The notes: a model not told the origin generated them from the letters alone. DNA of 64,000 nucleotides from Streptomyces sp. NRRL F-6131 (GCA_000719695.1 JOHN01000018.1:60095-124094); one strand, 5' to 3'; counted from the first letter of the stretch, positions 42,205-50,667 are shown. Numbers and translations are program-made.

Positions 42205-43263
42205 ATGGCCCTGACCCTCCGGGACCGCGCGGTGCGGCCGGCCCGCACCCGCGCCCTGCCCCCGCTCGGCGGCGACGCCCCCGGCCTGCTGCTCGCCGTG
42301 CTCGGCGTGGCCGCCGCGCTCGCCGTCCACCAGGCCGTCCCCGCCGTGCCCAAGCTCACCGCCGCCGTCGTGCTCGGCGTCGCCGCCGCGCACCTGCCCG
42401 GCCTGCGGCCGGTGGTCCGCGGCGTCGCCCGGCCCGGGCTCTCCACGGCCGGCAAGCGGCTGATGCGGATCGGCATCGTGCTGCTCGGCCTCAAGCTGAG
42501 CCTCGACGACGTGCTCGGCCTCGGCTGGGCCACCGTCGCCATGGTGCTCGCCGTGGTCTCCGCGACCTTCGCCGGCACCCTCTGGCTCGGACGGCGGCTC
42601 GGGCTGCCCGGCGACCAGCCGCTGCTGGTCGCCACCGGCTACTCGATCTGCGGAGCCTCGGCGATCGGCGCGGTCAGCCAGGCCGCCGGCAGCGAGGAGG
42701 AGGACGTCGCCGCCTCCGTCGCGCTGGTCACCCTCTGCGGCACCCTGGCGATCGCCGTCCTGCCGCTGCTCCAGCACCCGCTCGGGCTGGACCCGAGCGG
42801 CTTCGGCCGCTGGGTCGGCGCCAGCGTGCACGACGTCGGGCAGGTGGTCGCCACCGCGCAGACCGGCGGTGCGGGCGCGCTGCGCGAGGCGGTGCTGGTC
42901 AAGCTGATGCGGGTGGTCCTGCTGGCGCCGCTGGTCGCCGGTGTCGCGGTGGCCGCCCGGCGCTCGCGCCGGCGGGCCGGCACCGGGCCGGTGGACGGGA
43001 AGCGGCCGCCGCTGCTGCCGCTGTTCGTCGCCGGGTTCCTGGCCATGATCGCGCTGCGCACCACCGGGGTGCTGCCCGAACGGGCGCTCACGCTCGCCGG
43101 GGACGCCCAGGAGCTGCTGCTCGCGGCCGCGCTGTTCGGGCTCGGCAGCGCCGTCCACCTGCCGACCATGGTGCGCACCGGCGGCCGGATCGCGCTGCTC
43201 GGCCTCGGCTCCTGGGTGGTGGTGGCGGGGGTGTCGTACGCCGGGGTGCTGATCACCACGTAA
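42205..43263 (+). CDS. YeiH-family membrane protein, putative sulfate/sulfite exporter
   Basis: A 352-residue integral membrane protein with about ten hydrophobic segments. GIVLLGLKLSLDDVL and YSICGASAIGAVSQAAGSEEEDVAASVA are the signatures of the YeiH family (PF03601), and VGASVHDVGQVVATA is another conserved patch. Members are annotated as putative sulfate exporters, and genetics in enterobacteria links them to sulfite resistance. Starting 8 bp after the cysteine-dioxygenase-type gene, it may export sulfite or sulfate formed from cysteine. The transported ion is inferred. Confidence 0.88.
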   Translation: MALTLRDRAVRPARTRALPPLGGDAPGLLLAVLGVAAALAVHQAVPAVPKLTAAVVLGVAAAHLPGLRPVVRGVARPGLSTAGKRLMRIGIVLLGLKLSLDDVLGLGWATVAMVLAVVSATFAGTLWLGRRLGLPGDQPLLVATGYSICGASAIGAVSQAAGSEEEDVAASVALVTLCGTLAIAVLPLLQHPLGLDPSGFGRWVGASVHDVGQVVATAQTGGAGALREAVLVKLMRVVLLAPLVAGVAVAARRSRRRAGTGPVDGKRPPLLPLFVAGFLAMIALRTTGVLPERALTLAGDAQELLLAAALFGLGSAVHLPTMVRTGGRIALLGLGSWVVVAGVSYAGVLITT

Positions 43264-43367
43264 TTCCGCCGCCGGCCGGGGGCGACTGGGTTATCGTCGG
43301 GCGGGTGGTCGGCCCTCGGAGGCCGTCCCGCGCGTCCGTACCCCGACTCCGCGGAGGAACCCACCGC

Positions 43368-44075
43368 ATGTACAGCGCACTGCCCGAACGGGACGGCTCC
43401 GCCGCCGTCGTCACGCTGGACCGGCGCCGGGGACCGTTCGGGGAAGTGGCACTGCGTCGGCGCGGGCAGGACTACGAGATCATCGCCAACGGCTGCTTCC
43501 TGATGGACACCGCCGACGGGCGCTCCGAGCGGCTGCTGATCGGGGTGGCGCTGGAGGAACTGGACCGGACCGGGCCGGTGGCCCGGCCGTCGCTGCTGAT
43601 CGGCGGGCTCGGCGTGGGGTTCTCGCTGGCGCACGCGGCGGCCGAACCGCGCTGGGGCCGGATCGCGGTCGTGGAGCGCGAGAGCGCGATCATCGACTGG
43701 CACCGCGGCGGACCGCTGGCCGCGTTCTCGGCCGGGGCGCTGGAGGACGAGCGGGTCGAGGTGCTGCACACCGACCTGCTGGAGTACCTGGCCGGGGCCG
43801 ACGGCGCCCGCTACGACGCGCTCTGCCTGGACATCGACAACGGGCCGGACTGGACCGTCACCGACGGCAACGCCGGGCTGTACGGAGCGGACGGGCTGGC
43901 GGTGCTGCGCCACCGGCTGGAGCCGGGCGGGGTGCTGGCGGTCTGGAGCGCCCGGCCGTCGTCGGCCTTCGAGGAGGAGCTGCGGTCGGCCGGTTTCTCG
44001 GACGTGGTGACGCACGAGATCGAGGTCGCCCGGGGTGTGCCCGACGTCGTGCACCTGGCCCGCCGCGCGCGGTGA
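43368..44075 (+). CDS. Spermidine-synthase-like methyltransferase-fold protein
   Basis: A 235-residue Rossmann-fold protein. LLIGGLGVGFSLA is the SAM (or decarboxylated SAM) loop, VERESAI the acidic ribose-binding end of strand 2, and LDIDNGPDW the motif after strand 4. It lacks the N-terminal beta-domain features and the catalytic DSTDP of true spermidine synthases (DIDNGP instead), so it belongs to the SpeE-like group of unknown substrate, frequent in actinobacteria. GGAGG lies 10 nt before ATG 43368. It is convergent with the chitinase gene, 33 bp apart. Confidence 0.78.
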   Translation: MYSALPERDGSAAVVTLDRRRGPFGEVALRRRGQDYEIIANGCFLMDTADGRSERLLIGVALEELDRTGPVARPSLLIGGLGVGFSLAHAAAEPRWGRIAVVERESAIIDWHRGGPLAAFSAGALEDERVEVLHTDLLEYLAGADGARYDALCLDIDNGPDWTVTDGNAGLYGADGLAVLRHRLEPGGVLAVWSARPSSAFEEELRSAGFSDVVTHEIEVARGVPDVVHLARRAR

Positions 44076-44108
44076 GCGCGTGACGGGCCGGGTGCCGGAC
44101 GGGTGGGG

Positions 44109-46403
44109 CTACTTGAGGCCGTTGTCCACCGCGGCCATCAGTTCGCCGTTCGGCGTGTCACCGTCGAAGGCCCAGATCATCGCGCCGGCCAGCCCCTGGG
44201 ACTTGATCCAGGCGGTCTTGCGGGCGATCTCGGTCGGGTCGTCGTAGCTGTAGAAGACCGAGCCGTTGTAGATGTAGGCGTACCCGGCCACCGGGTCCCG
44301 GTAGATGGTGTAACCACCGCCGGAGGCCATCTGCTTGAGCTTCTTGTAGTCCTCGAAGCCGGCCTCGTAGGTGCCCGGGCCGGGGCCCGTCGCGGTCTGG
44401 AAGAGGCCGTTGGTGGTGCCGCGCGGGACGCCCGTCCAGCCGCGGCCGTAGAACGGGATGCCCAGGGTGAGCTTGCTCTTCGGGGCGCCGCCGTCGACGT
44501 ACGCGCCGATCGCGATCTCGGAGCTGAACTGCCGGGCCGGCGGGTTCGGGTCGCCCGCCGCGACCTTGATCGCGGACTGCTGGTTGGTGACCATCTCCCA
44601 TCCGCCGTGGTAGTCGTAGCCCTGGATGGTGGCGAAGTCGAAGGCGCCGAACAGACCGGGGATGTCGATGCCGGCCGCGACCTTCGCGGGGTCGGCGGGG
44701 AGGAAGGCGCTCAGCGTGTAGTGCTTGCCGGTGGTGGCGCCGAGGGCGTCCAGCTGGCGGCGGAACTCCTGCGCCAGCAGGGTGTAGTTGGCCTTGTCGG
44801 CGGGCCGGAAGATGTTGCCGGTGTGCCCGTCGGAGTTCGGCCACTCCCAGTCGAGGTCGATGCCGTCGAAGATGCCGGCCGCGCTGCCCGCGCCGCCGCG
44901 GCCGTCGATCACCGGCAGGTTGCCCTTGATGTACATGTCGATGCAGGAGCTGACCAGCGCCTTGCGGGAGGCGTCGGTGGCCGCCGCGTCGGAGAACCAC
45001 TTGCTGTACGACCAACCGCCGAGCGAGATCTGCATCTTGAGGTTGGGGTACTTGGCCTTGAGCTGCTTCAGCTGGTTGAAGTTGCCGGCCAGCTTCTGGT
45101 CCCAGGTGTCGGTGGTGCCGGCCACCGAGTTGCCCGCGTCCCAGCCCTTGCCGAAGTCGGCCCAGGCGTCACCGGCGCCGTCGCCCGCGTTCGGGTCGTT
45201 GTCCGGGCCGGCCGCCTTGTTGGTGATGAAGCACTGCTTGGTGCTCGGGTGGATGTTGGCGAAGGCGTAGTTGAGCGTGGTGAGCCGGCCCGCCGAGCCG
45301 GAGGTGTCGAGCTGCTTCACGCTGTAGCCGCGGGCGTAGATGCTCCACTGGGTGAAGTAGCCGATCTTCATGGCCGCCGGGTTGCTGCCGCCCGGCTTGG
45401 TCTTGCCGGTCACCGGGCCGGACGCCGGCGACACGTTGCCGGCCGCGTCGCGGGCCTTGACGGTGAAGGTGTACGAGGTGTCCGGCGCCAGGCTGCCGAC
45501 GGTGGCGGACGGGCCGGTGACGGTCGCGGCGACCGCGGTGCCGTTGTACACGTCGTAGGCGGTGACACCGACGTTGTCGGTGCTCGGGGCCCAGCTCAGC
45601 GAGATCGAGTTGGCGTCCGAACCGGTCACGGTGGGGGTGCCCGGCGTGGTGGGCGCCTCGCGGTCCTCGACCGGGGGCTTGGTGGTGGCGGTCACCGGGC
45701 CGGCCGCCGCCGAGCGGTTGCCGGCCGCGTCGAAGGCCTGGACGGTGAACTGGTAGGCGGTGCCGGCGGTCAGGCCCCGCACGGTGGCCGCGGTGGTGGC
45801 GCCGTCGGTGGTGGCCACCTTGGTGGTGCCCTGGAAGACGTCGTACCCGGTGACGGCCACGTTGTCGGTGCTGGCCGTCCAGGACAGGTCGACCGTGGTC
45901 TGCGTGACGGTGCCGGTCTGCAGGGAGCCGGGGACGGTCGGCGCGGTCTGGTCCCCGCCGCTGCCGTCGCACGGCTGGCCGTTCACCTTGCAGTTCTTCA
46001 GCGGCTGGTAGCTGCCGGAGTAGGCGATGTTGAAGCCGACGTTGTAGGTGCCGCCGGCCGGCAGGGTGGCGGCCCAGCCGGGGTTCTTCACCGTGACGTG
46101 GGAGGCCGCGGTGGTGTACGTCGCGTTCCACAGGCCGGCGACGGTGTTGCCGGTGGGCAGGTCGAACTCCAGCGTCCAGCCGTTGACCGGGGCGGTGGAG
46201 CCGTTGGTGATGGTGTAGCTGCCCTCGTAGCCGCTGCCCCAGTCGCTGCCCTTGGCGAGGGTCGCGGTGACGGATCCGGCGGCGGCCTCGGCGGCGCGCT
46301 CGGCGGCGGCGTTGGCCAGGGTGGCGGGGAGTGCGGCGGCGAGCAGGGGGACGAGCAGGGTCCCGGCCGCGAGCAGCGGCAGGCTGATCCGACGTCTGCG
46401 CAT
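44109..46403 (-). CDS. Secreted modular chitinase (CBM2 - FnIII - FnIII - GH18)
   Basis: A 764-residue exoenzyme that cleaves chitin. Order: signal peptide (RRRR start, hydrophobic core, ANAAA cleavage zone near residue 33); cellulose/chitin-binding module CBM2 (about 45-150) with WNATY and NPGW aromatics; two fibronectin type III domains (about 158-245 and 255-340), each ending in PVTxxTKP; GH18 domain (about 350-764) with SLGGWSYSKWF, the catalytic DGIDLDWEWP (Glu as acid), and WAFDGD near the end. ATG 46403 has AGGAG 8 nt upstream. A DasR-like site is found 183 bp before the start. Such enzymes are typical of streptomycetes. Confidence 0.96.
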   Translation of the reverse strand: MRRRRISLPLLAAGTLLVPLLAAALPATLANAAAERAAEAAAGSVTATLAKGSDWGSGYEGSYTITNGSTAPVNGWTLEFDLPTGNTVAGLWNATYTTAASHVTVKNPGWAATLPAGGTYNVGFNIAYSGSYQPLKNCKVNGQPCDGSGGDQTAPTVPGSLQTGTVTQTTVDLSWTASTDNVAVTGYDVFQGTTKVATTDGATTAATVRGLTAGTAYQFTVQAFDAAGNRSAAAGPVTATTKPPVEDREAPTTPGTPTVTGSDANSISLSWAPSTDNVGVTAYDVYNGTAVAATVTGPSATVGSLAPDTSYTFTVKARDAAGNVSPASGPVTGKTKPGGSNPAAMKIGYFTQWSIYARGYSVKQLDTSGSAGRLTTLNYAFANIHPSTKQCFITNKAAGPDNDPNAGDGAGDAWADFGKGWDAGNSVAGTTDTWDQKLAGNFNQLKQLKAKYPNLKMQISLGGWSYSKWFSDAAATDASRKALVSSCIDMYIKGNLPVIDGRGGAGSAAGIFDGIDLDWEWPNSDGHTGNIFRPADKANYTLLAQEFRRQLDALGATTGKHYTLSAFLPADPAKVAAGIDIPGLFGAFDFATIQGYDYHGGWEMVTNQQSAIKVAAGDPNPPARQFSSEIAIGAYVDGGAPKSKLTLGIPFYGRGWTGVPRGTTNGLFQTATGPGPGTYEAGFEDYKKLKQMASGGGYTIYRDPVAGYAYIYNGSVFYSYDDPTEIARKTAWIKSQGLAGAMIWAFDGDTPNGELMAAVDNGLK

Positions 46404-46570
46404 GGATGTGGCTCCTGTCCTGGGGTCCCGGGGCAGGCCCGGACGCCCCGTTACCCGTGGGGAGGTGTCAGGTGCGTGGAGCAGCGTGCTCCGGGCCATG
46501 GGGGCGGCGCGGAACCGGTCCTCGGGCCGTCGGGGTGCCACGGAGGATCCTGTGCCGAGGGTAGGGAGCG

Positions 46571-46609
46571 GACCGGCAACTGGCAATAGGTCTGTACCAG
46601 TTGCCGGTC
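46571..46609. promoter_or_regulatory. DasR-like operator within a 13-bp inverted repeat, upstream of the chitinase gene
   Basis: Perfect arms GACCGGCAACTGG (46571-46583) and CCAGTTGCCGGTC (46597-46609) flank a 13-bp centre. The segment ATAGGTCTGTACCAGT (46586-46601) matches 12 of 16 positions of the DasR consensus ACTGGTCTAGACCAGT. DasR, the GlcNAc-responsive GntR repressor, controls chitinases in streptomycetes. The site is on the 5' side of the leftward chitinase gene. Confidence 0.6.
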
Positions 46610-46718
46610 GTGGGCATGACCGGTGGCGCGGGCTCCACCCGGCCGACCAGGCCGTTCGCCGTCCGCCGGTCGGCGAACGGGCGGTGGACGTCGGCCGCGC
46701 CGTCCGGACGGTGCGGCC

Positions 46719-46767
46719 GACGGGGCTGTGGACGGGGTGCGGCGGACGGGGCTGTGGACGGGGTGCG
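46719..46767. repeat. 23-bp direct repeat, two copies
   Basis: The 23-bp unit at 46719-46741 (gacggggctgtggacggggt plus gcg) recurs exactly at 46745-46767, 3 bp apart. It lies in the 3' flank of the repeat-protein gene; no role is evident. Confidence 0.9.
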
Positions 46768-46797
46768 CGTGTCGTGACGGGGAGACAGCCGCTCGGC

Positions 46798-48870
46798 TCA
46801 GCCGAAGGGGTCGTGCTCCGGCGCGGCGGCGGCGGTGGCGGGCTGCGGCGGGGTCGGGGCGGCGTCGGGCTGCGGGGCGAAGGGGTCGAAGTCCGGCGGC
46901 GGGACCATCACCGGGGTGCCCTTGACCGGGGTGGCCGGTCCGGCCCCGGCGGCGGGGACGCTCGGCGGGGTGCTCGGCGGCGGCGGGACGGCCGCGGCCT
47001 GCGGGGCGGCGACCGTCGTGCCGAAGGGGTCGTCGACCCGCTCGGCGGCGACCGTCGTGCCGAACGGGTCGGCGACCGGGGCGGCCGGCGCGGCGGTGGG
47101 CTGCGGCGCGGCGACCGGGGTGGCCGCCGGGGTCCCCAGGATGCCGAAGGGGTCGAAGTCCGGCGGCGGCACCGTCACCGGGGTGCCCTTCGGAGGCTCC
47201 GGGGTCCCGGCGACCGGGGTGGCGGCCGGGGTGCCGAGGATGCCGAAGGGGTCGAAGTCCGGCGGCGGCACCGTGACCGGGGTGCCCTTCGGAGGCTCCG
47301 GGGTCTCCGCGGCCGGGGGGACGGCCGGCGCGGCGGTCGGTGCCGCGGACGGCTCCGGGGTGTCCTCGGGCACCAGGATCGGCTGGGCGGGGGTCGGGTC
47401 GGCGACCGCGGCGAAGGGGTTGAAGTCGGCGGGCGGGACACGGACCGGGGTGCCGCGCAGATGCACCGGGAGCGGGGTGGCGTCGTCCGCGGACCCGGCC
47501 CCGGGCAGCTGCGCGGGAGCCGGCGCGGCCGCTGCGGGCGGCGCGTCGGCGACGGGCGGGAAGGCGGGCGCCGGGGCCGCGGCAGGCCTCGGCGGCGTCG
47601 GGACGGAGGCCGGAAGCGGTGCCGGGGCAGTCGCGGGGGCGGCGGTCGGGACGAGGACGGCGGCGGGGACGGGGAGCGGCGCGACCGGGGCGCCGGGGAC
47701 GCCGTCCCAGCCGAACTGCACGGACTTCAGCAGCTCGGCGAAGACGTCCGTGTACAGCTCCCAGTCCTGCGGCTGCGCGGTGGTCAGCTGCACGCAGAGC
47801 ACCGAGACGCCGTCCGGCAGCGGCACGAAGGCCTCCACCACCGAGGTGACCGCCCAGCGGCGCCCCCCGTCGGCGGCCAGCGGGCCCGGCACCGGGACGC
47901 TGCGGCCCTCGACCAGGACGGCCGCCGGGCCGGCGGGCAGCAGGACGGTCCACACCTCGGCGTGCCGGCGCACGGTGGCCAGTTCGGTGGCCAGGCCGGT
48001 GATCGGCAGCGGGTGACGGGCCAGCGACACGACCAGCGTCGCGTCGGCCGCCCGGCCGTCCACCTGGACGGCGCCGACACCCGCGTAGACGGTGCCGGAC
48101 GCGGTCACGACGTCCGCCAGGGTGGCGGTGATCAGGGCGAACTCGCGGCGCTCGGCCGGGCCGGTGCCGCTGAACAACTCCTCGGCGGTCTCGGCCAGGT
48201 GCGCCGTCAGCTCGGCGGCGGCCGCGCCGGTGGCCGGGGCGATCCCGGCGCCGGCCGGGATGCCGTCCACCGGGCCGGCGGGCACCGTGCGGGCGGAGAC
48301 CCCGGGCGGGCCGCCGGGCGAGGTGAGGGCGTGGAAGCCGGGCGGGACGACCAGACGGACCTCGGCGCCCGCGCCGGTGGGCAGCTCGACCGGCAGACGG
48401 GTCTGCTGCCCGGCGGCGAGGGCGGCCAGCGGAGCGGTGAACGCGGGGCGGAGCTTGGGGTCGGCGGGCTCGCCGGTCACCGGGAGTTCGAAGTGTCCGG
48501 CGGTGAGGGCCTCCGGGGAGCCGGCCGCCGCGCCGCGGACCGGGCCGGTGGCGCCGTAGCGGGCCAGCAGCGCGCCGGTCACCAGGGGGGCCAGCGCGGC
48601 GCCGGTGCCCGGGCGGGCGGTGCCGGCGGTGACCACGGTGCCGAGCCGGTCGACGGCGGTGTGCACCGGGCCGTTGGGCGCCAGCGGCAACTGGAACAGC
48701 GCACCGGCGACGGGGTGCTCGGTCGCCCGCAGGGCGGTCAGCGCGGCCGCGGGGTGGCGCGAGGTGCGGGCGTCGAAGAGGGCGTCGGTGAGGCTGCCGA
48801 GCGTCGCGGAGACCCGCTCCGCGGCCGCGAAGGGGTGCGCCTCGGCACTGAACTGGCCGTCCTGGGTCAA
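46798..48870 (-). CDS. Unknown protein with C-terminal DPF/NPF repeats
   Basis: A protein of about 690 residues that I do not recognise. The first 400 residues look like two or three folded domains with alternating hydrophobic strands and helices. The last 280 are Ala/Pro-rich and contain four 15-residue repeats of the form GTPVxVPPxDFxPF (x before PF is Asp or Asn), further DPFGTTVA units, and a final EHDPFG. There is no signal peptide or membrane helix. The start is uncertain: TTG 48870 (MTQDGQFSAEAHPF) is proposed; ATG 48963 lies upstream. The tail could be a ligand for a partner domain. It is followed by the chitinase gene in the same direction. Confidence 0.65.
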   Translation of the reverse strand: MTQDGQFSAEAHPFAAAERVSATLGSLTDALFDARTSRHPAAALTALRATEHPVAGALFQLPLAPNGPVHTAVDRLGTVVTAGTARPGTGAALAPLVTGALLARYGATGPVRGAAAGSPEALTAGHFELPVTGEPADPKLRPAFTAPLAALAAGQQTRLPVELPTGAGAEVRLVVPPGFHALTSPGGPPGVSARTVPAGPVDGIPAGAGIAPATGAAAAELTAHLAETAEELFSGTGPAERREFALITATLADVVTASGTVYAGVGAVQVDGRAADATLVVSLARHPLPITGLATELATVRRHAEVWTVLLPAGPAAVLVEGRSVPVPGPLAADGGRRWAVTSVVEAFVPLPDGVSVLCVQLTTAQPQDWELYTDVFAELLKSVQFGWDGVPGAPVAPLPVPAAVLVPTAAPATAPAPLPASVPTPPRPAAAPAPAFPPVADAPPAAAAPAPAQLPGAGSADDATPLPVHLRGTPVRVPPADFNPFAAVADPTPAQPILVPEDTPEPSAAPTAAPAVPPAAETPEPPKGTPVTVPPPDFDPFGILGTPAATPVAGTPEPPKGTPVTVPPPDFDPFGILGTPAATPVAAPQPTAAPAAPVADPFGTTVAAERVDDPFGTTVAAPQAAAVPPPPSTPPSVPAAGAGPATPVKGTPVMVPPPDFDPFAPQPDAAPTPPQPATAAAAPEHDPFG
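47111..47308. repeat. 99-bp tandem repeat within the DPF-repeat gene
   Basis: Two consecutive 99-bp units (47111-47209, 47210-47308) differ at few bases and code for 33-residue repeats with VPPPDFDPFGILGTPAATP as core. This is a recent in-frame duplication. Confidence 0.9.
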
Positions 48871-49058
48871 CTGTTGAGCCCCCCGCTCTGCTCGCTGTGC
48901 GTTCGGTGGTCCGGATCCGCCCCGGCCCGAGGGTGCCCGGTGGGCCGTCAGATCCGTGCACATTCCTATCAGAGGCCGCCGACGTGGCAGAACCGGCCGC
49001 CGGACGGTTGTCCGTGGACGGCCGCGGGGACGGCCGCGGGGACGGCCGCCGGGAGCGG

Positions 49059-50021
49059 TCAGGGACGGTCGGACCCGGCCCGCTCCTCGGGCGCCGCGCC
49101 CGGGGCGGCGGTGCCGTCGGCTCCGTCGGCTCCCTCGGGGCCGTCGGTGCCGGCGGCGGCCAGGCCGGCGAGGGCGTCGGCCAGGCCGGGAACGGCCAGC
49201 AGGCCCGCGAGGTCGCGGACCAGCTTCCCGGTCGGGCCGTCCGGCCGCTCCCCGGCGAAGAAGCCGGCCAGCTCGGCGGCCAGCGCGGGCTCCCGGGCGG
49301 CGGTCAGGGTGAGCGACGCCACGAACTCCTGGACCAGGTGCAGCTGCAGCTCCTCCAGCGGCACCGAGCGGTCGGCCAGCCACTCCAGCGAGGTGATCTC
49401 GGCGTTGGCGATCCAGGCCCGGACGGTCAGCCGCAGCCCCGGGCTGGGCGAGGGGAGCGCCAGGTGGCCGAGGATCTGGTCGTGCGCGGCCTGCCGGACG
49501 TCGTCGATCACCGCCGAGGTGTTGGTGCTGGCCGTGACCGAGCCGCCGCGCAGCAGCGCCGCGAAGCCGGGGCCGTGGCTCTGCACGAAGTCCAGGTAGC
49601 GGCCCATCACCCGGAACAGTCGCTCGGAGAGCGGGCCGTCGGCCGGCTCCTCGAACCGGGCGGCCAGTTCCCGGCCGGCCCGGCGCAGGGACTCCTCGTA
49701 GATCGCCTGCTTGCCCGGGAAGTAGTGGTAGACCAGCGGCCGGGAGGCGCCCGCGGCGGCGGCGATGTCGTCGATCGACACCTCCTCCGGCGGGCGGTGG
49801 CTGAACAGCTCCAGCGCGACGGCGATCAGCTGTTCGCGCCGCTCGTCCACGCTGAGCCGCCGCCGCGGCCGCCCGGCCTGCGCGGCCTGCTCGGTCGGGG
49901 TGGCCCGGCCGCTCTGCGCGGACTGCCCGGAGCGGCCGGTCTGCGCGGCCCGGCCGGGGCGCTCCGGGCGGTCGCCGCGCGCGGGCGCGGAGGAGGGGGC
50001 CGACGGCGTGCGGGATGCCAT
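49059..50021 (-). CDS. TetR-family transcriptional regulator
   Basis: A 320-residue regulator. After an Arg/Gly/Ala-rich extension of about 55 residues comes the TetR HTH: RREQLIAVALELFSHR, then VSIDDIAAAAGASRPLVYHYF, with the recognition helix ASRPLVYHYF. The C-terminal ligand domain follows, and the last 40 residues are low complexity. No neighbour is an obvious target; the divergent unknown protein gene lies behind, and the Nudix gene starts 530 bp upstream in the same direction. ATG 50021 is taken. Confidence 0.88.
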   Translation of the reverse strand: MASRTPSAPSSAPARGDRPERPGRAAQTGRSGQSAQSGRATPTEQAAQAGRPRRRLSVDERREQLIAVALELFSHRPPEEVSIDDIAAAAGASRPLVYHYFPGKQAIYEESLRRAGRELAARFEEPADGPLSERLFRVMGRYLDFVQSHGPGFAALLRGGSVTASTNTSAVIDDVRQAAHDQILGHLALPSPSPGLRLTVRAWIANAEITSLEWLADRSVPLEELQLHLVQEFVASLTLTAAREPALAAELAGFFAGERPDGPTGKLVRDLAGLLAVPGLADALAGLAAAGTDGPEGADGADGTAAPGAAPEERAGSDRP

Positions 50022-50043
50022 GCGCGCCACCCTATCCGCCCGC

Positions 50044-50553
50044 TCAGGCCCCGTGGTGCTCCAGGTAACGGCGGTAGGCCTCGCGGCCGTCCGGGACGAA
50101 CTCGTCGTGGGCGAGGCGTTCGGCCAGCTCGGCCGGGGTCAGCCAGGCGTGCCAGGCCACCTCGGACTCCTGCGGGTCCACCGGGCCGTCCCACTCGGCC
50201 TCGTGCACGTCGGACCACCAGGCGAGACCGTCGCCGCGGAAGACGAAGCGGAACAGCGGGCGCGGGACGATCCCGCTCACCCCCAGCTCCTCCTCGGCCT
50301 CCCGGACGGCGGCCTCCTCGTAGGTCTCGCCGGCGCCCACCACGCCGCCGACGAACATGTCGTGGGCGCCCGGGGCGAACAGCTTGGTGTCGGTGCGCCG
50401 GTGCACGAAGATCCGCCCGGCCGGGTCGCGGACCAGGACGAAGACGCACCGGTGGAGCAGCCCCCGCCGGTACACCTCCCCGCGCGGTGCGGTCCCGATC
50501 ACCCGGTCGTGCTCGTCGACGACGTCCAGCAGCTCATCGGCAGGGTTGGTCAT
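50044..50553 (-). CDS. Nudix hydrolase (YfcD/IPP-isomerase-like)
   Basis: A 169-residue hydrolase. The Nudix box is complete: GGVVGAGETYEEAAVREAEEELG, of which GETYEEAAVREAEEEL is the metal-binding part. The N-terminal DELLDVVDEHDRVIGTAPR followed by RGLLHRCVFVLVRD is the pattern of YfcD-type proteins, which share their fold with type I IPP isomerase but lack its Cys. The substrate, a nucleoside diphosphate derivative, is unknown. ATG 50553 is followed upstream by 19-bp tandem repeats. It ends 23 bp before the tetR-like start and could be co-transcribed. Confidence 0.88.
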   Translation of the reverse strand: MTNPADELLDVVDEHDRVIGTAPRGEVYRRGLLHRCVFVLVRDPAGRIFVHRRTDTKLFAPGAHDMFVGGVVGAGETYEEAAVREAEEELGVSGIVPRPLFRFVFRGDGLAWWSDVHEAEWDGPVDPQESEVAWHAWLTPAELAERLAHDEFVPDGREAYRRYLEHHGA

Positions 50554-50591
50554 GACCGACAGGTTAGGGTTTCCGGGCGGTTCATGAACGC

Positions 50592-50667
50592 GTGAGCGAC
50601 ACAACGACACGTGAGCGACACGACGCCACGTGAGCGACACGACGCCACGTGAGCGGCACGACGACAC
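50592..50667. repeat. 19-bp tandem repeat, four copies, between divergent genes
   Basis: Units start at 50592, 50611, 50630 and 50649, consensus gtgagcgacacgacgccac. Each begins with GTG. Copy 4 contains the proposed start of the serine hydrolase, and the array lies in the promoter zone of the Nudix gene. There are no spacers, so it is not a CRISPR. Confidence 0.92.

Larger units (their letters stand above)
46404..46797. other. Region between the chitinase start and the repeat-protein stop
   Basis: About 390 bp. Besides the DasR-like site it contains a 23-bp direct repeat near the repeat-protein end. No supportable gene is present; it holds the leftward chitinase promoter and the 3' flank of the leftward gene behind it. 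Confidence 0.5.

Noticed and set aside
44103..46589. An 828-codon plus-strand frame opposite the chitinase gene
   Set aside because: The minus strand codes for a complete CBM2-FnIII-GH18 enzyme with signal peptide and ribosome site; the opposite frame is a shadow with Gly/Val/Arg bias.
47111..47308. The 99-bp repeats as ends of an insertion element
   Set aside because: They are direct, adjacent and in frame inside one gene; no transposase or inverted ends exist.
50592..50667. Possible CRISPR array
   Set aside because: Units are contiguous with no spacers, only four copies of 19 bp, and no cas gene is present.
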